The translations under genes were made by a program, and so were the position numbers. The notes beneath the pieces were generated by a model. The model saw only the letters and a list, made by a program, of their open reading frames with translations, searched no databases and was not told where the DNA came from. From positions 1-9,145 of the forward strand of contig DASZME010000004.1 in NCBI GenBank assembly GCA_035551995.1: a stretch of 9,145 nucleotides of DNA, read 5' to 3'. Positions 1-6,049 of this stretch are shown piece by piece (position 1 is the first letter of the stretch; each line of letters opens with the position of its first letter). This DNA is from RYN-428 sp035551995 (GTDB lineage: Bacteria; Planctomycetota; Phycisphaerae; Tepidisphaerales; Tepidisphaeraceae).

Positions 1-1
1 G

Positions 2-547
2 CGCGAATTCAAAGGCGATCAGGCGAAACTAGATGGCATTATCGATCAACTCCAGCGGCAGTGGAAAACCAAGTACAATCAAGATTTCAGCATCAGCGAT
101 AAAAACCTGATCTTCGATCAAAGGTATTCGATGGTTCAAGGCGAAGTCACCGACCCCGCGGTGGCGATGAATAATTGGCCTGTCCCGGCCATGGCCGGGG
201 AAGCCGTGACGGTCGGGAGTCACAGCAACGCCAAGAACGAAAACAAGGAGGCGAAGGCCGCCGACCTGACGAAGGGGCGCGAAGTAGCGATTATTCGGTT
301 CCCGGCCAGCGACGGCCTGCCGGAAATGAACGTTTCGATGATCCGTTACATGCTGGGATTCTGGCACGCGGATATTCCCAATGAACGGACCGGCGAGGAA
401 ATCTACAATGATTTAAGCGCTCATCTGACCTACATGCGTGACCATGAAGCGCAGTGGCCGGCCACTGTGGGAGAAGCCTATCGCATGGTCGCCCACCATG
501 CGGTCGCCGCCCTGTACGGCGCCCAAGTGCCCGGCACAAAAGGATGA
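2..547 (+). CDS. 3' part of an unrecognised protein (5' end outside the window)
   Basis: An open frame runs from the window edge to the TGA at 545-547 and gives about 181 residues. I do not recognise the family. The visible part begins with a charged helical stretch (LDGIIDQLQRQWKTKYNQDF) and a segment containing VQGEVTDPAVAMNNWPVPA. A polar Asn/Lys/Glu/Ala-rich linker follows, then a block KGREVAIIRFPASDGLPEMNVSM. The C-terminal half is helical with several His and Trp residues (FWHADIP, YRMVAHHAVAALYG). There is no membrane segment in the visible part. The internal ATG at 131 could be a start, but coding-like sequence continues upstream to position 2, so a 5'-truncated gene is more likely. 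The stop overlaps an ATG (ATGA at 544-547) that may begin the next gene, which suggests translational coupling. Function is not inferred. Confidence 0.75.
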   Translation, partial: REFKGDQAKLDGIIDQLQRQWKTKYNQDFSISDKNLIFDQRYSMVQGEVTDPAVAMNNWPVPAMAGEAVTVGSHSNAKNENKEAKAADLTKGREVAIIRFPASDGLPEMNVSMIRYMLGFWHADIPNERTGEEIYNDLSAHLTYMRDHEAQWPATVGEAYRMVAHHAVAALYGAQVPGTKG

Positions 548-562
548 GTCGTCGATCCCGGC

Positions 563-1075
563 CTACCGCTGACGGCGCCTCAACGGGCGCAGCATCGCCG
601 GGGCCGCGCGCGTGCCAAGGCAGGAAGGCCAAAGGTCGGCCGCGGCGCCCAGATCGTCCCCGTGAGTATTGAACGGGGACTGCTTGTCGAGGTCGATGCC
701 TTCGCACATCGACATCACCTCAAACGATCGCAGATGGTGAGTGAAGGCTTGCGGTTGGTTATGCAGCAAAGAGCGGACGCCCGGGCCGGCCTTTCCTACG
801 CGCTTCTCAATGGCCTCCGCATTCACCATGGCCGCGTGCTGGTTAGCCTGCATTTGCCTGATCGCCGTGTCCACCGTCGCCAGGTCGTCAATCGTGCAGA
901 TTTTTTTCTCGGCCAACGCGCGAGCGGCCAGCGACCGCTGGTATTCCACTTTTTGCTGGCTCGCTTGCGATTCGAGCACGACGAGATCTTGCAACGCGAT
1001 GCAGCGATATTGTAAACACGAACGCTGGAGCATTATACGCCGCATATGAAAGCAACTATCGCGTAACGGGATCAA
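563..1075 (-). CDS. Uncertain hypothetical ORF antisense to the RHH gene
   Basis: This minus-strand ORF of up to 170 residues (TTG at 1075; ATGs at 1045 and 1033) lies 40 nt downstream of the dprA stop, so it could be the last gene of the aroB-dprA unit. Residues about 28-90 look protein-like: a helical, Gln/Ala/Glu-rich, coiled-coil-prone stretch (ESQASQQKVEYQRSLAARAL, then IDDLATVDTAIRQMQANQ). Reverse-strand codons in about 780-1000 look more like this genome's usage than the plus frame does. Its last third is exactly antisense to the RHH core, where I favour the plus strand. The real gene may therefore be only the 780-1000 part, or a remnant. No ribosome-binding site stands out. I recognise no family and give no function. 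Confidence 0.3.
   Translation of the reverse strand: MIPLRDSCFHMRRIMLQRSCLQYRCIALQDLVVLESQASQQKVEYQRSLAARALAEKKICTIDDLATVDTAIRQMQANQHAAMVNAEAIEKRVGKAGPGVRSLLHNQPQAFTHHLRSFEVMSMCEGIDLDKQSPFNTHGDDLGAAADLWPSCLGTRAAPAMLRPLRRRQR
662..1015 (+). CDS. Ribbon-helix-helix (CopG/Arc-like) DNA-binding protein, apparent frame problem at its 5' end
   Basis: From the GTG at 662 the frame opens with VSIERGLLVEVDAFA, then HHLKRSQMVSEGLRLVMQQR. This is the strand-helix-helix pattern of CopG/Arc-like repressors and antitoxins: alternating hydrophobic strand, helix, turn, second helix. In the same frame just upstream (about 600-661) the codons read GRARAKAGRPKVGRGAQIVP, a basic Gly-Arg-Pro N-arm typical of such proteins, so GTG 662 is probably not the true start. 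This frame runs back to the TGA at 545-547 with no ATG. The ATG at 544 is one frame away and reads MSRRSRP; removing one base near 565 would join it to LTAPQRAQHRRGRARAK. Downstream of about 780 the frame stays open to 1015, but that tail is low in recognisable features and may be a shadow of the minus-strand ORF. It is either a degraded gene, a sequence error, or a gene using an unusual start. No partner toxin is visible. Confidence 0.5.
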   Translation: MSIERGLLVEVDAFAHRHHLKRSQMVSEGLRLVMQQRADARAGLSYALLNGLRIHHGRVLVSLHLPDRRVHRRQVVNRADFFLGQRASGQRPLVFHFLLARLRFEHDEILQRDAAIL

Positions 1076-1115
1076 AAAGGCCGCATTTTTCCAAACTGAA
1101 ATGTGAATCGACCGT

Positions 1116-2279
1116 TCATCTCAGCGTATAAGTCTGGCCGTCGATTCGCCGGATCTTTCCCTTCAGACTCAAGAACGTCAATTCTTGCAGGACGACGTGG
1201 ACGGGTAATGAAGTGCGATCGACTATTAGATCAACGCTCGCGGTGTCACCGGCAATCGCGGTCAGGATTTGCCGCTGCTGTTCCGTTAAGCCGTCCATCT
1301 GTCGCGCAGCTTCCGGCGGTAAGGCCGGCGCTTTTGCGGCAGCGGATGCTTGCTCCGCCGCCAAAGTGCCGAACAAGGTCGGCTCCATCGCATCATGCGG
1401 CACAGGCCCCAATCCATCGAGAATATCTTCCAACTTCGTCACGAGCGTCGCGCCGTCGCGAATCAGCATGTGCGGGCCGAAAGACAATGGATTGTCCACG
1501 CGCCCCGGCAATGCAAACACGGGCCGGCCATGGTCGTCGCAGGCCTGGCGGGCCGTGATGAGGGCGCCGCTGCGTTCGTCGGCTTCCACAACCAGCACGC
1601 CGCGCGACATCCCGCTGACGATGCGGTTGCGGCGGGGGAAGTTTTCGCGGAGCGGAGATGAGCCGAGCGGGAATTCGCTCAGCACGGCGCCACGCTCGGC
1701 GATCTGATCGAAAAGGCTCGCGTTCTCCGGCGGATAGGCTACGTCAACGCCGCTGCCTAAGACGGCGATCGTGCGGCCTTGCGGGTGGGATATGGCGCCG
1801 CGATGGGATGACGAATCGATGCCGCGGGCGCCGCCGCTGATAACGGTGATGCCGGCGCCGGCGAGCAGCGCGGCGAATCGCTCGGCTTGTTCGCGGCCAT
1901 AAAAAGAGCACTTGCGGCTTCCGACGATCGCCACCGAATTCAGATCGCGCGGCTCCAAGGCGCCACGCATGTACAACACGCACGGCGGATCGGGAATGCT
2001 GCGAAGAAGAACGGGATAAGCGTCGTCGTCGGGAGAAAGCAGGCTCACGTTCGCTTTGGCGCATTTGTCGAATTCCTCGTCGGCCTTCGCCGCGGCGGCG
2101 CGAAGAGACGCGTGAATCTTGCGGGAACGGACCGTGCCGATTCCTTCGATATCGGCCAGTTGATCGGCCGACGCCGAGCACGCGGCGGCGGCGCCGCCGG
2201 CGGTTTCGACCAGACGTCGCGAAAGAATTGGACCGACGCCGTCGGTCAGGGAGAGTTGAAGCCAGTGTCCAAGAGCCAA
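1116..2279 (-). CDS. dprA: DNA-processing protein DprA (Smf family)
   Basis: DprA binds incoming single-stranded DNA in natural transformation and loads RecA on it. The 387-residue product has a helix-hairpin-helix/SAM-like N-terminus (about 10-60, GVGPILSRRL and IEGIGTVRSRKI). The Rossmann-like DprA core follows, with VGSRKCSFYG (119-128), SGGARGID (148-155), GSGVDVAYPPEN (175-186), SEFPLGSSPLRENFPRRNRI (201-220), SGALITARQA (237-246) and GPHMLIRDGA (268-277). A linker and a C-terminal winged-helix domain (about 328-387) close it. The length matches the family. I choose the TTG at 2279 because AAAGGA sits 7 nt upstream and the canonical N-terminus begins there. A 413-residue frame from 2357 is open, but its first 26 residues are encoded largely by a dispersed repeat and are not DprA-like. 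It lies downstream of aroB on the same strand. Presence of dprA alone does not prove competence, since it is conserved in many non-transforming bacteria. Confidence 0.95.
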   Translation of the reverse strand: MALGHWLQLSLTDGVGPILSRRLVETAGGAAAACSASADQLADIEGIGTVRSRKIHASLRAAAAKADEEFDKCAKANVSLLSPDDDAYPVLLRSIPDPPCVLYMRGALEPRDLNSVAIVGSRKCSFYGREQAERFAALLAGAGITVISGGARGIDSSSHRGAISHPQGRTIAVLGSGVDVAYPPENASLFDQIAERGAVLSEFPLGSSPLRENFPRRNRIVSGMSRGVLVVEADERSGALITARQACDDHGRPVFALPGRVDNPLSFGPHMLIRDGATLVTKLEDILDGLGPVPHDAMEPTLFGTLAAEQASAAAKAPALPPEAARQMDGLTEQQRQILTAIAGDTASVDLIVDRTSLPVHVVLQELTFLSLKGKIRRIDGQTYTLR

Positions 2280-2286
2280 GATGAGT

Positions 2287-2292
2287 TCCTTT
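2287..2292 (-). promoter_or_regulatory. Ribosome-binding site that fixes the dprA TTG start
   Basis: On the minus strand AAAGGA is followed by 7 nt and then TTG at 2279-2277. The spacing is ideal, whereas the longer frame start at 2357 lies inside a repeat element. This supports the non-ATG start of dprA. Confidence 0.6.
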
Positions 2293-2336
2293 GATAGCGG
2301 CCGAACTTCGCGCGAAGAGCCAGACGAGAATCTATT

Positions 2337-2392
2337 CACGAAGGAGACGAAGGACACGAATAAGAAAGAAATTCAATTCGTGTGGTTTCGTG
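2337..2392. repeat. Dispersed imperfect palindrome (ACGAA/TTCGT type) between aroB and dprA
   Basis: The element opens with CACGAAGGAGACGAAGGACA and ends with TTCGTGTGGTTTCGTG. An inner perfect 8-bp inverted repeat (ACACGAAT at 2354-2361, ATTCGTGT at 2376-2383) is nested in an outer CACGAA/TTCGTG pair (2337-2342, 2387-2392). The purine-rich left arm carries direct ACGAAGGA-like units (period 9-12). The base composition (A-rich loop, strand-asymmetric) differs from the coding flanks. Sequences of this style occur as scattered intergenic repeats in several bacterial genomes. Here it occupies most of the aroB-dprA spacer. It could modulate read-through between the two genes, but there is no T-tract of a terminator. 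Confidence 0.6.
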
Positions 2393-2416
2393 GATGTTTC
2401 TCTTTGCGGTCATCGG

Positions 2417-3505
2417 TCAGTGCAGCGATTCAACCGCCGTCGCCACCACGTCGGGCGGCAGGTCGTCGCGCACGACGACATGACCGATGCGGTCCGGCAG
2501 GATAAATCTTACTCGGCCGGACTTCACCTTCTTGTCGAAGATCATGGCATCGACCACCGCCGCGGTCGCCAGTTTCATCCCCCGCGCCGGCAAGCCCGCG
2601 TTTTCAATGAGCGAGACGATCCGGCGCCGCGACGTCTCGTCGAGCAAACCCAGGTCCGTCGCGGCCCGCGCGGCGGCCACCATTCCCAACGCCACGCATT
2701 CGCCGTGCGAATAGGCGTAGCGCGATACCGTCTCGATGGCATGGCCGAACGTGTGGCCGAAATTCAGATGGGCGCGCTCGCCCGATTCAAACGGATCGGC
2801 TTCGACCACTTTCGCCTTGATCGCGACGTTGTGGGCGACGAGTGCTGCAAGGTAGTCGATGTCGCGCTGGCCGGCCCGGCGAATATCGCGCTCGAGCCGG
2901 TCGAATCCCTCGGCGTCGCGAATGATGTCATGCTTAATGCACTCGGCCAGACCGCCGTGGAGGTCGCGATCGCTCAGCGTGGACAGAACGTCGGGATCGA
3001 TCATCACCGCGATCGGCTGATGAAACACGCCGATCAGATTCTTGCCGGCGGGGTGGTTCACGCCCGTCTTGCCGCCGACCGAGGCGTCCACCATCGCCAG
3101 CAGCGTCGTCGGCGCCTGCACGAACGGAACGCCGCGCAATACCGTGGCCGCGATAAACCCGGCCATATCGCCGATCACCCCGCCGCCAAGCGCGATCAGC
3201 GGCGTGGCGCGCTCGATCTTCGCCGAGAGCAGAAGATCGTAAATGGGGGCGACGCTGGCCAATGTTTTCTGATCTTCTCCCGCGGGAATGGTCGCGACGA
3301 TCGGTTCAATGCCGGCGTCGCGCAGGGATCGGATCAATCGTTCGGCATAGAGCGGGCCGACGTGAGAATCGGTCACGATGGCCGCTTTTTTTGAGCGAAC
3401 GAGATTCGTCAGAGCGGAGCCGACATGATCGAGGAGGCCTCGCCGGATAACGATGTCATAGGGCGTGCCTTGTACGGTTGCCGGGACGACCACGGATGAA
3501 GCCAT
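2417..3505 (-). CDS. aroB: 3-dehydroquinate synthase
   Basis: AroB converts DAHP to 3-dehydroquinate, the second step of the shikimate pathway to aromatic amino acids, in the cytoplasm, using NAD+ and a divalent metal (usually Zn or Co). The 362-residue length is normal. The N-terminal NAD-binding domain has IPAGEDQKT (73-81) and LGGGVIGDMAGF (106-117). The hallmark stretch PTTLLAMVDASVGGKTGVNH (132-151) is intact, as is GKNLIGVFHQP (154-164). The metal ligands by family alignment are Glu188 (GGLAECIK), His251 (NFGHTFGH) and His267 (SHGE), all present. The ATG at 3505 fits the family N-terminus; a C-rich CCTCCCC precedes it and there is no Shine-Dalgarno site. It is first on its strand, divergent from the Dabb gene, and probably co-transcribed with dprA. 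No aroK or aroQ neighbours lie in the window. Confidence 0.97.
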   Translation of the reverse strand: MASSVVVPATVQGTPYDIVIRRGLLDHVGSALTNLVRSKKAAIVTDSHVGPLYAERLIRSLRDAGIEPIVATIPAGEDQKTLASVAPIYDLLLSAKIERATPLIALGGGVIGDMAGFIAATVLRGVPFVQAPTTLLAMVDASVGGKTGVNHPAGKNLIGVFHQPIAVMIDPDVLSTLSDRDLHGGLAECIKHDIIRDAEGFDRLERDIRRAGQRDIDYLAALVAHNVAIKAKVVEADPFESGERAHLNFGHTFGHAIETVSRYAYSHGECVALGMVAAARAATDLGLLDETSRRRIVSLIENAGLPARGMKLATAAVVDAMIFDKKVKSGRVRFILPDRIGHVVVRDDLPPDVVATAVESLH

Positions 3506-3512
3506 GGGGAGG

Positions 3513-3541
3513 ATTGTATCCGAGAGATGGGTGATTCACGA
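3513..3541 (-). promoter_or_regulatory. Candidate sigma-70 promoter of aroB, positioned for a leaderless mRNA
   Basis: On the minus strand TACAAT (3518-3513, 5 of 6 to consensus) is preceded by a 17-nt spacer and a weaker TCGTGA (3541-3536). Only 7 nt separate the -10 box from the aroB ATG, so transcription would start at or next to the A of the start codon. The lack of a Shine-Dalgarno site before aroB agrees with this. Confidence 0.4.
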
Positions 3542-3565
3542 GAAGCGCGTATCGACGCGACGCGC

Positions 3566-3594
3566 GTGACGGCGCGTCGTCGCGGCGGTACGAT
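3566..3594 (+). promoter_or_regulatory. Candidate promoter of the Dabb-synthetase unit with overlapping palindrome
   Basis: GTGACG (3566-3571), a 17-nt spacer and TACGAT (3589-3594) give a plausible sigma-70 promoter about 30 nt before the Dabb ATG. The -35 hexamer is the exact loop of a perfect 8-bp inverted repeat, CGACGCGC (3558-3565) and GCGCGTCG (3572-3579), which is well placed to be an operator. The match to consensus is moderate and the region is GC-rich, so chance is possible. Confidence 0.35.
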
Positions 3595-3624
3595 TCCGCC
3601 GACTAACGAATGGAGATCGAACCC

Positions 3625-3933
3625 ATGGTGATTCACACGGTTTATTTCTGGTTGAACGAAGACGCCCCCGCCGCCGAAGCGGAAAAACTGGCGCAGAGTT
3701 GCCGTTCGTTGCTTGGCAAAATCCCCGTTGTGCGGCATCTGTGGGCGGGTGGGCCCGCGGATACGCCGCGACGGGATATTATCGATAGCAGCTATGCCGT
3801 CGGATTAACGGTGGTCCTTGACGACGCGGGGAAGAGTCACGACGTCTACCAGGAACACCCCTTGCACAAGGAATTTATCGAACGTCACAAGGCACATTGG
3901 AAGAAGGTACAGATTTACGATTTTGCGGATTAA
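3625..3933 (+). CDS. Dabb (stress-responsive alpha/beta-barrel) domain protein
   Basis: A 102-residue protein. It shows the ferredoxin-like dimeric alpha/beta barrel pattern of the Dabb family: first strand VIHTVYFWL (2-10), a helix with Glu/Ala/Lys, IPVVRHLWAGGPA (33-45), a strand YAVGLTVVLDD (57-67) and the signature helix DVYQEHPLHKEFIERH (73-88), ending in a last strand WKKVQIYDF. Family members are small cytoplasmic proteins; some are enzymes (for example olivetolic acid cyclase), while most bacterial ones have no known role. I choose the ATG at 3625 over that at 3610 because GGAG at 3612-3615 lies 9 nt before it and the family N-terminus begins at MVIH. The next gene follows after 58 nt on the same strand, suggesting a shared transcript, but the pairing does not reveal a substrate. 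Confidence 0.85.
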   Translation: MVIHTVYFWLNEDAPAAEAEKLAQSCRSLLGKIPVVRHLWAGGPADTPRRDIIDSSYAVGLTVVLDDAGKSHDVYQEHPLHKEFIERHKAHWKKVQIYDFAD

Positions 3934-3991
3934 ACACGATGAAAAAGTGCAGATCGTCTTTCACGTCGCTGTACCGTCTTTGCGTAACGTC

Positions 3992-5944
3992 ATGACGCCA
4001 GTGCCAATCGATCCCATCGTCTGGCGCCCCGGTCCCGAGCTCATCGCGGCCAGCCATCTTCAGCGGTTCATGAAGATCCATGGCATCGCGGCGCTCGATG
4101 AGCTTCATCGGCGTTCGACGACCGACATCGCCTGGTTTTGGGATGCGGTGCTGAAAGATCTCGGCATTCGCTTTCATACGCCTTATTCGCGGATCGTCGA
4201 TCTATCGCGCGGGGTCGAATGGCCGCGCTGGTGCGTCGGCGGCGAGATGAATATTCTCGTGAATTTGCTGGACCGTTACGAAGGAACGGCCGTCTTCGAG
4301 AAACCGGCGATCAAATGGGAGGGAGAAGATGGCGCCGTCCGCGTGCTATCTTATCGCGCGCTCGACGAACAGGTGAGTCGAACGGCCGGCGCCATGCGGT
4401 CGCTTGGGCTGGGGCGCGGCGACGTGGTCGGGGTCTTAATGCCGATGGTCCCGGAGATCGTCATCGCGATGCTGGCGATCATCAAGATCGGCGGGATTTT
4501 CCTGCCGCTTTTTTCCGGATATGGCGCGGGCGCGGTGGCGCAACGGCTCAACGACGCGGGGGCGAAGGCGCTTTTCACCGCCGACGGATTTCGGCGGCGG
4601 GGAAAGCCGTATCGTCTGAAGGCGATCGCCGACGAAGCGGTTTTGCTTTCGCCGGCCGTTCGACACGTCATCGTCTTGCGTTATCTCGGCGACGCCGATC
4701 CGCCTTGGTATGCGTCGCGGGATCATTGGTGGCACGAGATCGTCGCAGGCGCATCGCCGCTAGCGGCGACCGCGATCACCGACGCCGACGAAATAATGAT
4801 GATCCTCTACACCTCCGGCACCACCGGCAAACCCAAAGGCGCCGTCCACACGCATTGCGGCTTCCCGATAAAAGCCGCCCAGGACATGCTCCACGGCTTC
4901 GATCTCCACGAGGACGAAACGATTTTTTGGGTCACCGACATGGGATGGATGATGGGTCCGTGGCTCGTCTTCGGCGCCCTCCTCGTGGGCGCGACGATGG
5001 TCCTCTACGACGGCGCCCTTGACTATCCCGGTCCCGATCGCCTGTGGCAAATGGTCGAGCGGCATCGCGTGACCACGCTCGGCATTTCCCCGACCCTCGT
5101 CCGCCTGCTCATGCAAGCCGGGGAAGAACCCGTCCGTGCTCACGATCTCACGTCACTCCAGAAATTCGGATCGACCGGCGAACCTTGGAACCCCGAGCCG
5201 TGGCATTGGCTCTTTGAAACCGTCGGCGGGAAAAAACTCCCGATCCTCAACTACTCCGGCGGCACCGAAATTTCCGGCGGCATTCTCTGCGGCAACGTCC
5301 TGACGCCGCTCAAGCCTTGCGCCTTCGCCGGCCCATTGCCCGGCATGGCCGCCGACGTGGTCGATGAAACCGGCGCGACCCTGCGCGGCGCCGTCGGGGA
5401 ACTCGCCATCCGCCGGCCCTGGATCGGCATGACCCGCGGCTTCTGGAACGATCCCGAACGCTATCTCGCCGCCTATTGGCGCCGCATCCCTGGGCTATGG
5501 GTTCACGGCGATTGGGCACAGGTCGCCGACGATGGCTTCTGGTACATCGTCGGCCGCTCCGACGACACAATCAAGGTCGCCGGCAAGCGCCTCGGCCCAG
5601 CTGAGGTGGAATCGATTCTTGTATCGCATCCCGCCGTGGTCGAAGCCGCCGCGATCGGCGTGCCGGACGACGTCAAAGGGCAGGCGTTGGTCTGCTTTTG
5701 CGTCCTCGGGCATGGCTATGAGCCGAACGATGGGTTGCGGAGCGAATTGAAGGCGAGTGTCGCCGAGACCCTCGGCAAGCCGCTGACGCCAAGCGACGTG
5801 CGATTCGCGGCCGAGCTACCCAAGACGCGAAACGCCAAGGTCATGCGCCGCTTGATTCGAGCGGCATGGCTGGCGGAGCATCTCGGCGACATCTCCTCGC
5901 TGGAAAATGTGAAGTCGGTGGATGCGATCGTCGATTCAAAATAG
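3992..5944 (+). CDS. AMP-forming acyl-CoA synthetase (acetyl-CoA synthetase-like)
   Basis: The enzyme activates a carboxylic acid with ATP to an acyl-adenylate and then to acyl-CoA. The 650 residues match the acetyl-CoA synthetase subgroup, including an N-terminal ACAS_N-type region (about 46-95, WFWDAVLKDLGI, LVNLLDRY). Core motifs are the P-loop YTSGTTGKPKGAVHTH (273-288), WVTDMGWMMGPW (313-324), YSGGTEISGG (421-430), HGDW (505-508), GRSDDTIKVAGKRLGPAEVE (521-540) and PKTRNAKVMRR (610-620), with the catalytic Lys616 present. Acetyl-specific enzymes carry WWQTE where this protein has SGGTE, so the Trp that shortens the acyl pocket is missing and a larger acid is likely. The substrate cannot be named. 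I choose the ATG at 3992 because family similarity begins near VWRPGPELI; the open frame reaches back into the Dabb gene. No clear ribosome-binding site precedes it, which fits coupling to upstream translation. Synonymous codon choice shifts inside the gene (see findings). Confidence 0.93.
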   Translation: MTPVPIDPIVWRPGPELIAASHLQRFMKIHGIAALDELHRRSTTDIAWFWDAVLKDLGIRFHTPYSRIVDLSRGVEWPRWCVGGEMNILVNLLDRYEGTAVFEKPAIKWEGEDGAVRVLSYRALDEQVSRTAGAMRSLGLGRGDVVGVLMPMVPEIVIAMLAIIKIGGIFLPLFSGYGAGAVAQRLNDAGAKALFTADGFRRRGKPYRLKAIADEAVLLSPAVRHVIVLRYLGDADPPWYASRDHWWHEIVAGASPLAATAITDADEIMMILYTSGTTGKPKGAVHTHCGFPIKAAQDMLHGFDLHEDETIFWVTDMGWMMGPWLVFGALLVGATMVLYDGALDYPGPDRLWQMVERHRVTTLGISPTLVRLLMQAGEEPVRAHDLTSLQKFGSTGEPWNPEPWHWLFETVGGKKLPILNYSGGTEISGGILCGNVLTPLKPCAFAGPLPGMAADVVDETGATLRGAVGELAIRRPWIGMTRGFWNDPERYLAAYWRRIPGLWVHGDWAQVADDGFWYIVGRSDDTIKVAGKRLGPAEVESILVSHPAVVEAAAIGVPDDVKGQALVCFCVLGHGYEPNDGLRSELKASVAETLGKPLTPSDVRFAAELPKTRNAKVMRRLIRAAWLAEHLGDISSLENVKSVDAIVDSK

Positions 5945-6049
5945 ATGGTCCGGGAAATGCGCTTAAATCAGGCCAAATCGGCACACGCTGCCGGGAACTG
6001 AGAAATGCGTGAGACTTATATCGATCATCGTAAAAGAGAGACGTTGCAT

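Noticed and set aside
291..707. Minus-strand 138-codon ORF
   Set aside because: Arg/Pro-rich translation antisense to the 3' end of the first gene and the RHH arm; no motif.
2291..3394. Long plus-strand ORF (367 codons)
   Set aside because: It lies antisense across the complete aroB gene, whose metal and NAD motifs are intact; the product is Arg/His-rich as expected of an antisense frame.
4138..5022. Plus-strand 294-codon ORF in another frame of the synthetase
   Set aside because: Arg-rich shadow of a gene with a complete set of adenylation motifs.
5979..5993. Hairpin CGGCA-CACGC-TGCCG after the synthetase, as a terminator
   Set aside because: The stem is only 5 bp and no T-tract follows.
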